Assembly: GCA_015055605.1 (NCBI GenBank)
Contig: SVHV01000001.1
Coordinates: forward strand, 253,026 to 317,025
Direction of reading: 5' to 3'
DNA from: Clostridiales bacterium
GTDB lineage: Bacteria; Bacillota; Clostridia; Christensenellales; UBA1242
DNA length: 64,000 nt
The first letter of the stretch is position 1. The number at the start of each line of letters is the position of its first letter. Positions 26,735-35,110 of the stretch are shown in pieces. The position numbers and the translations under genes are program-made. Under the pieces are notes generated by a model. The model ran no database searches. It had not been told where the DNA came from and saw nothing but the letters and a program-made list of their open reading frames with translations.

Positions 26735-27184
26735 ATGAGAATATATTTGATTATTTTGTTGTTTGTTATATTTTTGTTTTTTGCTATATTTGTTTATTAT
26801 TTGTATTACCAAAGGGTTCGGGTATATAGAGACTTGAAAATCTTGTGCAATTCTTTATCTACTAATATTTCTTACAAGAAAAAGAGTGTTGGGGATATTG
26901 TTGCTTTAAATTATGAAAGGTTGGGATTGTTTACTAAATTAATTTTAAAAAATCAATCTTTATCAAAGAGGTTTTTGGGTGTTGATAGTTTCCTTACTGT
27001 TAATGGATTTTTAGATAATATGGGTGGTGGAGATGTTGATTATGAATTACAGAATATTGAGTTTTATGAAAAAGAATTTGAAGAGATGTTTAAGGGCGCA
27101 AAAGAAGATTTGCAAAAGAAAGGTATTGTTTATTTTAAATTATTAATAGGTGTTGGTTTAATTATATGTATTATCTTGTTTTAG
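26735..27184 (+). CDS. spoIIIAB: Stage III sporulation protein AB
   Basis: This 149-residue protein has one N-terminal membrane span (about 3-26) and a C-terminal span (about 130-149), with a helical, charged middle. That layout and its place between spoIIIAA and spoIIIAC identify it as SpoIIIAB, a type II secretion GspF-like component of the feeding-tube complex. It is a little shorter than the roughly 170-residue Bacillus protein. The ATG directly follows the spoIIIAA stop. Confidence 0.88.
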   Translation: MRIYLIILLFVIFLFFAIFVYYLYYQRVRVYRDLKILCNSLSTNISYKKKSVGDIVALNYERLGLFTKLILKNQSLSKRFLGVDSFLTVNGFLDNMGGGDVDYELQNIEFYEKEFEEMFKGAKEDLQKKGIVYFKLLIGVGLIICIILF

Positions 27185-27193
27185 GGGTATACG

Positions 27194-27391
27194 GTGGATA
27201 TAGATATTATTTTTAAGATTGCAGCAATAGGTGTTTTGACTGCTATTATTAATCAGGTTTTAAAAATGGCTGGCAAAGAAGAAATCGCAACTATTGTAAC
27301 ACTTGCCGGTGTTGTTATAGTTCTCTTTACTGTAGTTAATATGATAAGTGAGCTTTTCACTACTGTTAAGAATCTGTTTAGTATCTATTAG
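27194..27391 (+). CDS. spoIIIAC: Stage III sporulation protein AC
   Basis: This is a 65-residue, two-span membrane protein (spans about 5-22 and 35-60) with the KMAGKEEIATIVTLAGVVIVL segment split across the short loop, characteristic of SpoIIIAC. It starts with GTG at 27194 after the weak ribosome site aggggta. It is a core membrane component of the SpoIIIA channel. Confidence 0.92.
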   Translation: MDIDIIFKIAAIGVLTAIINQVLKMAGKEEIATIVTLAGVVIVLFTVVNMISELFTTVKNLFSIY

Positions 27392-27401
27392 TGGTGAAAA
27401 T

Positions 27402-27785
27402 ATGGAACTAATTAAGGTAGTGCTGTTAGGTATTGTTATATCGCTTCTTGCTGTCTTTCTTCGCACTATTAGGTCTGAATATTCTATATTGTGCATTGTT
27501 ATAGGTAGTCTTATTTTAATATATTATATTGTAAATTCCTTAGTAGATATATTTGCATTTTTTAATAATGTGATGGAGAAGACAGGTATTGATCAGGATC
27601 TATTTGTGATACTTCTTAAGATTATAGGTGTGGGGTATCTGGTTGAATTTTCGGCAGGAATTTGCTCTGATAGTGGTAATACTTCTATTGCAAACAAGGT
27701 TGTTCTTGCTGGTAAAATTCTAATATTTTTACTTAGTATGCCTATTATAAAAAATCTATTTGAAATGGTAATGGATTTATTATGA
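27402..27785 (+). CDS. spoIIIAD: Stage III sporulation protein AD
   Basis: This is a 127-residue membrane protein with about four hydrophobic spans, close to the 133 residues of the Bacillus protein. The conserved FSAGICSDSGNTSIANKVVLAGK segment lies near residues 82-105 and is shared with the SpoIIIAC/AD family. The ATG at 27402 (after ggtgaaaat) is preferred to a longer frame reaching back into spoIIIAC. It overlaps spoIIIAE by four bases. Confidence 0.92.
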   Translation: MELIKVVLLGIVISLLAVFLRTIRSEYSILCIVIGSLILIYYIVNSLVDIFAFFNNVMEKTGIDQDLFVILLKIIGVGYLVEFSAGICSDSGNTSIANKVVLAGKILIFLLSMPIIKNLFEMVMDLL

Positions 27786-28990
27786 AATTTTATAATTTGA
27801 AAGGTACTATGCAAAAAAGAAAATTTTTGACTTTGTTGCTAGTGTTTATACTTTCATTTTCTATGTCTATTTTACTAAAGGCTGAATATCTTGTTGATGC
27901 TAAAACAGATGATGTGGAGGTGTCACTTTCAGCATCTGTTGCTGATATTGTGGATACACTAGATTTGTCTGGTTTGCAAGGAATATTAGAAAAACTTGAT
28001 AATAGTGAACTTTTTGGAATGAGTATTAGGGAAAAGGTGGAACTCATACTCAGTGGCAAGTATTTTACAGATTATTCATCTATTGTTTCTGCTATATTAT
28101 CCCTCATATTTGGAAATATAAAGTCTTTACTACCTATTATTTTTACTATATTAGCAATAGGTATTTTGTGTAATTTGATATCTTCTATTAAGGTTAGTAA
28201 TGCTGAGTCGTCTGATATGGTATATTTTGTGTGTTATGCCGTAATTGTTATACTGATTTTGATTTCATTTAAAGATATTTTATCTGATTTAAAAGGTGTT
28301 ATAGATGGGATATCTCGATTAATGCAGGTGGTCTTTCCTATATTGATTTCTTTACTTGTGTCAATTGGTTCTATGTCTTCGGTGTCTATATATAATCCTT
28401 TGGTTGCTGTGCTTAGCACTGTTGTAGATATTGTGTTTTCTGATTTTCTTTATCCTATCTTTGTTGTTATATTTTTGTTTACTGTACTTAGTAATCTTAC
28501 CACTAATATTAAATTGGATAAAATGACACAGTTTTTTTCTTCACTATTTAAATGGGCTGTAGGCATTGTGTTTACACTATTTGCAGGGTTTCTTTCTGTT
28601 CAAGGGATTTCTGCAGGGAAGTTTGATAGTTTGAGCATAAAGGCTACAAAATTTGCTGTAAAGAGTTATATTCCTATCATAGGTTCATTTATGGCTGATG
28701 GTATGGATTTTATTGTTTTGGGCTCTGTTCTTGTAAAAAATACAATTGGGTTGGTAGCCATTCTTCTTTTGTTTTTAATGATTATTATTCCTGTTGTTAA
28801 AGTTGTTACATATAAACTTCTATTGCAATTAACTTCTGGGGTTTTAGAGTTATCGGGCTCGAGTAAGATTGCATCTTTTATACATGATGTTAGTAAGGTT
28901 TTGATTTTGCCCATTGTAATTGTTTTGGGTGTTGCTTTTATGTTTATACTGACAGTGGCTCTTATTATGTGTACAGCTAATATATTTTAG
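27782..28990 (+). CDS. spoIIIAE: Stage III sporulation protein AE
   Basis: This is a 402-residue polytopic membrane protein. An N-terminal signal-like segment (about 14-32) is followed by an extracytoplasmic stretch (about 33-95) and seven or eight hydrophobic spans. SpoIIIAE is the largest membrane part of the channel complex. The AQGGVG-type motifs are not diagnostic here, so the call rests on order, length and topology. The start overlaps spoIIIAD as ATGA, indicating translational coupling. Confidence 0.92.
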   Translation: MKFYNLKGTMQKRKFLTLLLVFILSFSMSILLKAEYLVDAKTDDVEVSLSASVADIVDTLDLSGLQGILEKLDNSELFGMSIREKVELILSGKYFTDYSSIVSAILSLIFGNIKSLLPIIFTILAIGILCNLISSIKVSNAESSDMVYFVCYAVIVILILISFKDILSDLKGVIDGISRLMQVVFPILISLLVSIGSMSSVSIYNPLVAVLSTVVDIVFSDFLYPIFVVIFLFTVLSNLTTNIKLDKMTQFFSSLFKWAVGIVFTLFAGFLSVQGISAGKFDSLSIKATKFAVKSYIPIIGSFMADGMDFIVLGSVLVKNTIGLVAILLLFLMIIIPVVKVVTYKLLLQLTSGVLELSGSSKIASFIHDVSKVLILPIVIVLGVAFMFILTVALIMCTANIF

Positions 28991-28998
28991 GAGTCAAT

Positions 28999-29454
28999 AT
29001 GAAGTCATGGTTGTTTAGTATAATAGGTGTGGTGTTTCTTTCAATTTTATTTGACTTGGTTTATCCTAATGGTACGACAAATAAGTTTTGTAAAAGTATG
29101 TTTGGTGTTATTTCTATTTTTATTATTATTTCTCCGATTTGTAGTTTTTTTAATATTGATATGCAGTCTGACTATGTTGATACTTCCTTGGTTGAGAATC
29201 TTAGTAAATCAAAAGAGGAGGTTCTTTCATATCAAATAGAAAATTATCTTCTTAGTAAAGGTGTTAGTAATGTTAATGTCGAAGTTGATACTATTATGTC
29301 GGATAATGAGTTTTGTGTTGATAATGTTTATATAGATATTACTAATATTGTTCTAACAGAAAATACTGAGAATATAAATGTATATGAAGTTATTATTAAT
29401 GAGGTTTCAGAACAATTTGATATAAATAAAGAAAGGATATTTGTGTATGGATAA
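28999..29454 (+). CDS. spoIIIAF: Stage III sporulation protein AF
   Basis: This 151-residue protein has two N-terminal spans (about 5-20 and 33-50) and a C-terminal soluble domain with the ring-building fold typical of SpoIIIAF, shorter than the roughly 206-residue Bacillus protein. It has the Shine-Dalgarno taggag. Its end overlaps spoIIIAG by eight bases. Confidence 0.88.
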   Translation: MKSWLFSIIGVVFLSILFDLVYPNGTTNKFCKSMFGVISIFIIISPICSFFNIDMQSDYVDTSLVENLSKSKEEVLSYQIENYLLSKGVSNVNVEVDTIMSDNEFCVDNVYIDITNIVLTENTENINVYEVIINEVSEQFDINKERIFVYG

Positions 29455-30055
29455 TAATATAATAGCAATATCTGAATCGTCTAAAAATACTAAGTTTGCT
29501 GAGGTTATAGATGATTCTGCAGATGTCGGTAAGTTTCGTTTAATAAAGCTTCTTAATAAAAAGAATTTTAAGATATTTATAGTTCTTGTGATAATGTTAA
29601 TAGCTATTATATTTTATTTAGGCATTAATGATAACAAAGAGTCTGCTATTAGTGTGTCGCAAGATAGTCAAGGATACTTGTCTACACTTGAGTATTGTGA
29701 AAGGTTAGAAAATAAACTTGAAAGTATAATATCCCAAATTGCTGGTGCTGGTAGTGTGAAAGTTATGGTGTCGGTAGATGGTAGTCCTGAGCTTAAGTAT
29801 ATTAGTGATACTGATTCAAAGACTAGTACGAATACTGCTGGAACAACAACTACAAGTACATCTTCTCCTATTATCATAGGTAGTGGTGCTAATGCTAGTG
29901 GGATAGTGACGACAGAGACTTTACCTAATGTTAAGGGGGTGATTGTTGTTTCTAGTGGTGCTGGAAATATAGGTATTAAATTAGATATACTTAATGCGAT
30001 ATCAACTGTGCTAGATTTGTCCTCAGACAAAATAACAATTTTAAAAGGAGTATGA
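29447..30055 (+). CDS. spoIIIAG: Stage III sporulation protein AG
   Basis: SpoIIIAG forms the large ring of the channel in the intermembrane space. The 202-residue protein has one span (about 43-62), then a ring-building domain interrupted by a Ser/Thr/Gly-rich insert (about 125-160), as in the Bacillus protein. The conserved NVKGVIVVSSGAGNIGIK segment lies close to the end. The ATG at 29447 has the Shine-Dalgarno gaaagga. A TTG two codons earlier is less likely. Confidence 0.92.
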   Translation: MDNNIIAISESSKNTKFAEVIDDSADVGKFRLIKLLNKKNFKIFIVLVIMLIAIIFYLGINDNKESAISVSQDSQGYLSTLEYCERLENKLESIISQIAGAGSVKVMVSVDGSPELKYISDTDSKTSTNTAGTTTTSTSSPIIIGSGANASGIVTTETLPNVKGVIVVSSGAGNIGIKLDILNAISTVLDLSSDKITILKGV

Positions 30056-30056
30056 A

Positions 30057-30578
30057 ATGAAAGTTAAAGAGAAAAAAGAAAAGAATGTTAAAGTAAGAAA
30101 AAAATTATCTGCAAAGGCGAAAAAAGTGATTATTCTAAGTTGTTTTTGTGCTGTGTTGTTATTAACGGGAATAGTGAATATTTATCTTAATAATAATATT
30201 GCTACAGAGGCAAATGCTAATATTCAGTCATCTGCAAATTTCTTTTCAAATTATAAAGCCGATAGGACTGATACTAGAAATCAAGAAATTTTATATTTAG
30301 ATGCAATTATCGCTAGCGAAACAACAAGTGCTGAGGCAAAAGCGGCAGCAGAGGCAGAAAGACTAGAACTTGTTACAAAAATGGATATGGTTATGACTAT
30401 CGAGAGTTTGCTTGTTGCAAAAGGCTTTCAAGATGCAGTAGTGTCTACTAGCTCTGGCAATATTAGTGTTATTGTAGAAACTGCTGGGCTTACTAATAAT
30501 GAGGTTGCTCAAATTGTTGATGTTGTAGTAAATAATAGTAGTTACTCTATTGATAATATCAAGATTATTGAGGTGTAA
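30057..30578 (+). CDS. spoIIIAH: Stage III sporulation protein AH
   Basis: SpoIIIAH spans the mother-cell membrane and pairs with SpoIIQ of the forespore across the intermembrane space. The 173-residue protein has a very basic cytoplasmic start, one span (about 24-45), an Ala/Glu-rich helical stretch (about 85-105) and a C-terminal YscJ/FliF-like ring-building domain. It ends the operon. I see no strong terminator after it, only a promoter for the next gene. Confidence 0.92.
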   Translation: MKVKEKKEKNVKVRKKLSAKAKKVIILSCFCAVLLLTGIVNIYLNNNIATEANANIQSSANFFSNYKADRTDTRNQEILYLDAIIASETTSAEAKAAAEAERLELVTKMDMVMTIESLLVAKGFQDAVVSTSSGNISVIVETAGLTNNEVAQIVDVVVNNSSYSIDNIKIIEV

Positions 30579-30626
30579 TCTATCAGTATATTTCGTAAAA
30601 TATGAAACTATTATATATTTTTCTAA

Positions 30627-30655
30627 TTGCAAAATTCACTTTATTGTGTTATATT
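30627..30655 (+). promoter_or_regulatory. Promoter upstream of the Asp23-like gene
   Basis: TTGCAA (30627-30632), a 17-base spacer and TATATT (30650-30655), with an extended -10 TG. A small hairpin (ttgcac / gtgcaa, 30684-30700) lies in the leader just before the ribosome site. Confidence 0.6.
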
Positions 30656-30714
30656 AATTATGTATAAAGGAATATTGTGAGATTTGCACAAAACGTGCAA
30701 TGAAAGGGAAAGAT

Positions 30715-31092
30715 ATGATGTACGATAACAAAAACAATATTAAGAAACAAGCGAAAGGAAATGTTACATATAGTAGTGACATTGTTTTATCGGTTATTAA
30801 TCTTGCAACTAAAGAGATTGCTGGTGTTAGTAGTATTGTGACTAAGTTTGGCTCTTTCTTAAAAAGATGGTTTAGTAATAACTATTATGACGGTGTAAAG
30901 ATTTCTTATAACAAAGATGCTATGAGTGTTGATGTTTATATCAATGTTTGCTTTGGTTATAATGTAACAGAGGTTGCTTATAGGGTTCAAGAAAACATCA
31001 AAAACAGTTTGTCTGGTATGATTGATGTTAAGATAGATAGAATTAATGTACATGTTCTAGGGGTAGACTTCCCTAAAGATGAATTAGTATAA
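30715..31092 (+). CDS. Asp23/Gls24 (YqhY) family protein
   Basis: This is a 125-residue member of the Asp23 (alkaline shock) family. The pattern is GNVTYSSDIVLSVINLATKEIAGVSSI, then a basic middle and VDVYINVCFGYNV followed by the helix EVAYRVQENIKNSL, ending INVHVLGVDF. In Firmicutes the YqhY member sits before nusB and is linked to lipid metabolism. The ATG at 30715 is favoured by its distance from aaaggga. The ATGs at 30700 and 30718 are alternatives. It lies between spoIIIAH and nusB as usual, but accB and accC are missing. Confidence 0.85.
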   Translation: MMYDNKNNIKKQAKGNVTYSSDIVLSVINLATKEIAGVSSIVTKFGSFLKRWFSNNYYDGVKISYNKDAMSVDVYINVCFGYNVTEVAYRVQENIKNSLSGMIDVKIDRINVHVLGVDFPKDELV

Positions 31093-31101
31093 TCAGGAAT
31101 T

Positions 31102-31130
31102 AACCCTTGTTGTCAAGGGTTTCTTTCTTT
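31102..31130 (+). terminator. Hairpin between the Asp23-like gene and nusB
   Basis: A perfect 8-bp stem (aacccttg / caagggtt) with loop ttgt, followed by the T-rich but broken run tctttcttt. It is a plausible, possibly partial, terminator. Confidence 0.6.
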
Positions 31131-31146
31131 TATAAGGAGATGCGTT

Positions 31147-31533
31147 ATGAGTAGAAAAAAGAGTAGAGAATATGCTTTTAGATTAGTGTTTGAAAAATTC
31201 TTCCATGAGCCAGATTCTGAGCTTCAGTTTATGGATGAGGATTTTGTTGTTACAGATGATGACAAGCCTTTTGTAAATACACTAATTGGTGGTGTAAATG
31301 TTCATTATGATGAGATTATGGATATTATTAAAAATAACACTGAGGGTTATGATATTGAGAGGATATATAAGGTTGATTTAGCAATCTTAGTTCTTGCAGT
31401 ATATGAGCTTAAGTTTGATGGCTCGACAGCAACTAATATTGTAATTAATGAAGCGGTTGAACTTGCTAAGAAATATTCTACTGACAAGAGTTATAGTTTT
31501 ATCAATGGGGTTTTGGCTAAGGTTATCAAATAA
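31147..31533 (+). CDS. nusB: Transcription antitermination factor NusB
   Basis: NusB binds BoxA RNA with S10 in rRNA antitermination. The 128-residue all-helical protein opens SRKKSREYAFRLVFEKFF and contains the family's DLAILVLAVYELKF and ATNIVINEAVELAKKYS motifs, and ends FINGVLAKVIK. It has the Shine-Dalgarno aaggaga. The last base of the stop codon is the first base of the xseA start. Confidence 0.94.
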   Translation: MSRKKSREYAFRLVFEKFFHEPDSELQFMDEDFVVTDDDKPFVNTLIGGVNVHYDEIMDIIKNNTEGYDIERIYKVDLAILVLAVYELKFDGSTATNIVINEAVELAKKYSTDKSYSFINGVLAKVIK

Positions 31534-32705
31534 TGAGTGAGAGTTATATTTCAGTTTCACAACTTAATACTTATATCAGAAATATTTTTGAAGCAGAAGT
31601 TATGCTTCAAAATATTTTCGTTTATGGGGAAGTGAGTAGTTATAATATCTCAAATGGTATCGCTTATTTTAATTTAAAAGACGAGGCAGGGCTACTTAGT
31701 TGTGTTTTGTTTGGGGCGAACAATTTTAAATCTCCAAAGATAGGCGATATGGTTGTTGTTAGGGGAAGTATGAATTACTACGCAAAGGGTGGTAAACTTT
31801 CTTTCAATGCATACTCTATCATGCCTTATGGTAAAGGTTTGCTCTATGAAAAGTTCTTAGAGTTAAAGGCAAGACTTCAAGAAAAAGGGTATTTTGCTGA
31901 AGAGATAAAAAAACCTATCCCTCAGAGGGTAAAAAGAATAGGTGTTGTTACTAGTCCCACTGGTGCAGTAATTAGAGATATTATTGATGTTACCCATAGA
32001 AGGAATAATACTATTGATATTGTTTTGTATCCCGTAAAAGTGCAAGGTGTTGGTGCTGATAGTGAGATTGCTAGGGGTATTGATTTCTTCTCAGAGTACA
32101 GAGATGTTGATGTTGTCATTGTTGCTAGAGGTGGTGGTAGTCTTGAAGATTTAGAACCGTTTAACTCTGAAATTGTGGCAGACTCAGCCTTTGCTTGTAA
32201 AAAGCCATTAGTATCTGCTGTTGGCCATGAGACTGATTTTACTATTATTGACTTTGTTGCAGACCTCAGAGCGCCGACTCCGTCTGCTGCAGCTGAATTG
32301 GTTGCTTGGGATAAGTATCTTGAGCTTGAGAAGATTAATAAAGCAACTTTTACAATGGAAAAAGAATTAAGAAATAAATTATCTTTAATTACAAAAGATA
32401 TTGACATTTCTCTTCAAAAGATAGATAATTTGTCAAGGAATAATATTAATACTTTTGTTGATAAGGTTAATACTTCTGTGACAAAACTAGGATATGTTTC
32501 TGAAATTATTAACAACAAAGAAAAGGTGCTAGACAAGTTGTTTACAAAACTTGAGAGTCTAGACCCAAAGAAACTATCTTCACTGGGATATTCAAAGATA
32601 TTGCAAGATGGTAGGATAGTTACAAAGACTAAAGATTTAGATAAAAAGAAAGACATTACTATCTCTATGATTGATGGTAAATTATCTGCTAAAATCACTG
32701 ATTAG
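31533..32705 (+). CDS. xseA: Exodeoxyribonuclease VII large subunit
   Basis: This is the large subunit of the single-strand-specific bidirectional exonuclease ExoVII. The 390-residue protein has the N-terminal OB domain (FVYGEVSSYNISNGIAYFNL), the catalytic core VTSPTGAVIRDI, VVIVARGGGSLEDLEPFN and SAVGHETDFTIIDFVADLRAPTPSAAA shown here in pieces, and a coiled-coil C-terminal domain. It is translationally coupled to nusB, and xseB follows. Confidence 0.96.
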   Translation: MSESYISVSQLNTYIRNIFEAEVMLQNIFVYGEVSSYNISNGIAYFNLKDEAGLLSCVLFGANNFKSPKIGDMVVVRGSMNYYAKGGKLSFNAYSIMPYGKGLLYEKFLELKARLQEKGYFAEEIKKPIPQRVKRIGVVTSPTGAVIRDIIDVTHRRNNTIDIVLYPVKVQGVGADSEIARGIDFFSEYRDVDVVIVARGGGSLEDLEPFNSEIVADSAFACKKPLVSAVGHETDFTIIDFVADLRAPTPSAAAELVAWDKYLELEKINKATFTMEKELRNKLSLITKDIDISLQKIDNLSRNNINTFVDKVNTSVTKLGYVSEIINNKEKVLDKLFTKLESLDPKKLSSLGYSKILQDGRIVTKTKDLDKKKDITISMIDGKLSAKITD

Positions 32706-32714
32706 GAGGCAAGT

Positions 32715-32921
32715 ATGGATTTAGAGGCAAAGATTAAAAAATTACAAGAAATAGTTTCTAAGATTGAAACTCCCGATATGGGTGTGGATGAGTGTATGAA
32801 ATTATATGAAGAGGGTATCTTACTTGCTAAAGAGTGTTATAAGGAAGTAGATGCTGTCAAAGGAAAAATTAATATAATAAAACAAGACTTAGAGCAATTT
32901 AGAGAAGAGTCTTTTGAATAG
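32715..32921 (+). CDS. xseB: Exodeoxyribonuclease VII small subunit
   Basis: This is a 68-residue helical protein with the XseB pattern: KIKKLQEIVSKIETPDMGVD, then ECMKLYEEGILLAKECYKEV. Several small subunits bind the XseA coiled coil. It lies nine bases after xseA, its partner, with the Shine-Dalgarno aggaggc. Confidence 0.93.
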   Translation: MDLEAKIKKLQEIVSKIETPDMGVDECMKLYEEGILLAKECYKEVDAVKGKINIIKQDLEQFREESFE

Positions 32922-32929
32922 GAGAAAAT

Positions 32930-34603
32930 ATGAAATTAACAAATATGTTTTTTAAGACATTTAGAGAAAATCCTGCTAATGCAGAGATTAATAGTCATAA
33001 GCTATTAGTAAGGGCAGGATTTATTAAACAGATGGGTAATGGTATCTTTATGTACTTGCCTATGGGTCTTAGAGTTTTAGAGAAATTAAAGAAGATTATT
33101 AGAGAGGAAATGAATAGGGCTGGCGCTATTGAATTACAAATGCCTATTCTTCTTCCACAAGAGGTTTATGCTAATAGATTAAATACTTTTGGTAATACAA
33201 TGTATAAACTAAAAGATAGCACAGGAAAAGATTTTTGTTTGGGACCAACACATGAAGAGCCATTTACATATTTAGTAAAAGAGAATATTAAGAGCTATAA
33301 ACAATTACCTGTTACCTTATATCAGATTCAAAATAAATATAGAGATGAGATTAGGGCAAGGTTTGGTCTTCAAAGAGCAAAAGAGTTTATTATGAAAGAT
33401 GCATACTCTTTTGATACTAGTTATGAGGGTTTAGATGTTTCTTTTGATAAAATGAAAGATGCTTATAATGCTGTATTTAAAAGATTGGGCTTTGATTTTG
33501 TTGCAGTAGAGGCTGACAATGGTGTTATGGGTGGCTCAGGTTCAACAGAATTTATGGTTAAGGCTGATATTGGTGAAGACGAGATTATAGTATGTGACTG
33601 TGGCTATGGTGCTAATACTGAAAAGGCTGAATGTAACTTTATTCCTGTAGATAATAGTAATGTTACTAGAAATAAGATGGAGATGGTTAAAACTCCTTCT
33701 GTTAAAACAATTGAGGAACTAGTTGAGTTCTTAAATCTAAAGAGTGAGAACTTTGTAAAAGCAGTTGTATATAGTACTGACAAAGGTGTTGTTCTTGCAT
33801 TGTGCAGGGGTGATAGAGAGATAGAAGAGGTTAAACTACAAAACACTGTTGGTGCTATTAATATTGAAATGGCTACTGCAGAGCAGATTGAAAGTATTGG
33901 TTCAGTTGCTGGATTTGTTGGTGCTGTAGGTCTTAAGAATGTTACTGTAGTTGCAGATAATGATATTAAGAATATGGTTAACTTTGTTATTGGTGCTAAC
34001 AAAACTGATTATCATTATATTAATGCAAATCTTGAAGATATCCATGTGGACATCTTTGCAGATATTAAGAGTGCAAGGGCTGGAGATGTGTGTCCTAGAT
34101 GTGGTGGTATTGTTAAAACTGTTAGGGGTATTGAGGTTGGACATATTTTTAAACTAGGTACTAGATACACAGAGGCATTGGATTGTAAATATCTTGATGA
34201 AAATGGTAAAGAACAATATATGATTATGGGTTGTTATGGTATTGGTGTTAGTAGAACACTAAGTGCTCTAGTTGAGCAGAACTGTGATGACAAAGGTATG
34301 TGTTTGCCTGAATGTGTTGCTCCATATAAACTTGATATTGTTATTGCTAATAAAAAAGACGAAACACAAAATGCCCTTGCTAATGAGATTTACTCAAAGG
34401 TTATCGGAAGTGATGATGAGGTTCTTCTTGATGATAGAAATGAGAGCTTTGGTGTTAAACTAAAAGATGCAGAACTAATTGGTGTTCCTTATATCTTAAT
34501 AGTAGGTAAGGGCGCTCAAGATGGTAAGGTAGAACTTATTGAGAGAAAGTCTGGCAATAGAACAGAAATGACTGTAGAGGAATTTATTAAAAATTATAAA
34601 TAA
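32930..34603 (+). CDS. proS: Prolyl-tRNA synthetase (bacterial type)
   Basis: ProS charges tRNA-Pro and edits Ala-tRNA-Pro. The 557-residue protein has class II motif 1 and the motif 2 region (RDEIRARFGLQRAKEFIMKD), the bacterial INS editing domain inserted between motifs 2 and 3 (about 225-385), motif 3 (GCYGIGVSRTLSAL) and a C-terminal anticodon domain. It follows xseB by eight bases. In most Firmicutes proS is near polC, and here it occupies the place where ispA/dxs normally stand. Confidence 0.96.
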   Translation: MKLTNMFFKTFRENPANAEINSHKLLVRAGFIKQMGNGIFMYLPMGLRVLEKLKKIIREEMNRAGAIELQMPILLPQEVYANRLNTFGNTMYKLKDSTGKDFCLGPTHEEPFTYLVKENIKSYKQLPVTLYQIQNKYRDEIRARFGLQRAKEFIMKDAYSFDTSYEGLDVSFDKMKDAYNAVFKRLGFDFVAVEADNGVMGGSGSTEFMVKADIGEDEIIVCDCGYGANTEKAECNFIPVDNSNVTRNKMEMVKTPSVKTIEELVEFLNLKSENFVKAVVYSTDKGVVLALCRGDREIEEVKLQNTVGAINIEMATAEQIESIGSVAGFVGAVGLKNVTVVADNDIKNMVNFVIGANKTDYHYINANLEDIHVDIFADIKSARAGDVCPRCGGIVKTVRGIEVGHIFKLGTRYTEALDCKYLDENGKEQYMIMGCYGIGVSRTLSALVEQNCDDKGMCLPECVAPYKLDIVIANKKDETQNALANEIYSKVIGSDDEVLLDDRNESFGVKLKDAELIGVPYILIVGKGAQDGKVELIERKSGNRTEMTVEEFIKNYK

Positions 34604-34614
34604 CTTTGTTGTAT

Positions 34615-34651
34615 AAAGACTTGGCAAGTGTGATTTGCTGAGTCTTTTTTT
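34615..34651 (+). terminator. Rho-independent terminator after proS
   Basis: A stem of about 12 bp with two G-U pairs (aagacttggcaa / ttgctgagtctt) followed by seven Ts. Confidence 0.85.
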
Positions 34652-34892
34652 ATGTATATATTGTATTGACTATATTATCGGGTTGTATTGTGCTGTTGAA
34701 TAATCTTTTGTTGTTTTGGGTAGGGGATATGTTTTGTTATGAAATTATAATTGTTTAATTATGCAAAAATTATGCATAATTGGACGAAAGTTGCCTTGTT
34801 TTCTTAATTTTATATTGAAAAAATGGCTAAAATAAGCCATTATACATAAAATTGCATAAATATACATTTTAAAATTACATTATACAAAATCA
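34652..34892. other. AT-rich spacer with small inverted repeats upstream of argR
   Basis: No credible open frame is seen. There is a 7-bp inverted repeat (aatggct / agccatt, 34822-34841) and a repeated aattatgca that ends in the palindrome aattatgcataatt (34767-34782 area). These may be further weak ArgR sites or simple AT-rich structure. Nothing else was recognised. Confidence 0.4.
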
Positions 34893-34928
34893 TGAATTTT
34901 TATAAAAAAAATTATGAATAAATATTCA
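34893..34928 (+). promoter_or_regulatory. Tandem ARG boxes (ArgR operator)
   Basis: TGAATAAATATTCA at 34915-34928 is a perfect 14-base palindrome that matches the ArgR operator consensus. A weaker copy starts at 34893 (TGAATTTTTATAAA). Their centres are 22 bases apart, close to the two-turn spacing of paired ARG boxes. They lie just upstream of the argR promoter, which suggests autoregulation. Confidence 0.7.
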
Positions 34929-34936
34929 AAAACCTC

Positions 34937-34965
34937 TTGCATAAAGATAAATCTTGTTGTATAAT
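34937..34965 (+). promoter_or_regulatory. Sigma-A promoter for argR
   Basis: TTGCAT (34937-34942), a 17-base spacer and a perfect TATAAT (34960-34965). The -35 lies nine bases after the strong ARG box. RNA should start near 34972. Confidence 0.75.
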
Positions 34966-34972
34966 TATAGCA

Positions 34973-35100
34973 ATCACGAAGAAAGTGATAGTTAGTATTT
35001 TTTTTCTTTATGGGGATTGTAAAAGGAAAAAGAATATTATCTGGTATTTGCTTTGGTGGAAAGTAAATATCACATTAGCAAATTAATTACGATTTTGAGG
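34973..35100 (+). promoter_or_regulatory. Long structured 5' leader of argR mRNA
   Basis: The untranslated leader is about 138 bases. It has a small hairpin at its 5' end (atcac / gtgat, 34973-34989) followed by a run of eight Ts, then a 12-bp stem with two G-U pairs (35043-35054 with 35060-35071, loop ggtgg). It does not match any riboswitch class I can recall. Regulation by the leader is inference. Confidence 0.4.
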
Positions 35101-35110
35101 TGGAAAAAAT

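Noticed and set aside
30579..30626. Terminator after spoIIIAH
   Set aside because: Only a weak atattt / aaatat pairing without a proper T run is present, so no terminator was called.
31922..32407. A 161-codon open frame on the minus strand
   Set aside because: It lies wholly inside xseA, which has clear family motifs. It has no recognisable motif and is Ser/Leu/Pro-rich, as expected from the complement of AGA/GAT-rich coding DNA. Other minus-strand frames were dropped for the same reason.
34652..34892. Short repeats before argR as a CRISPR array or mobile element end
   Set aside because: The repeats are 7-14 bases, AT-rich and irregular, with no spacer periodicity, transposase or target duplication.
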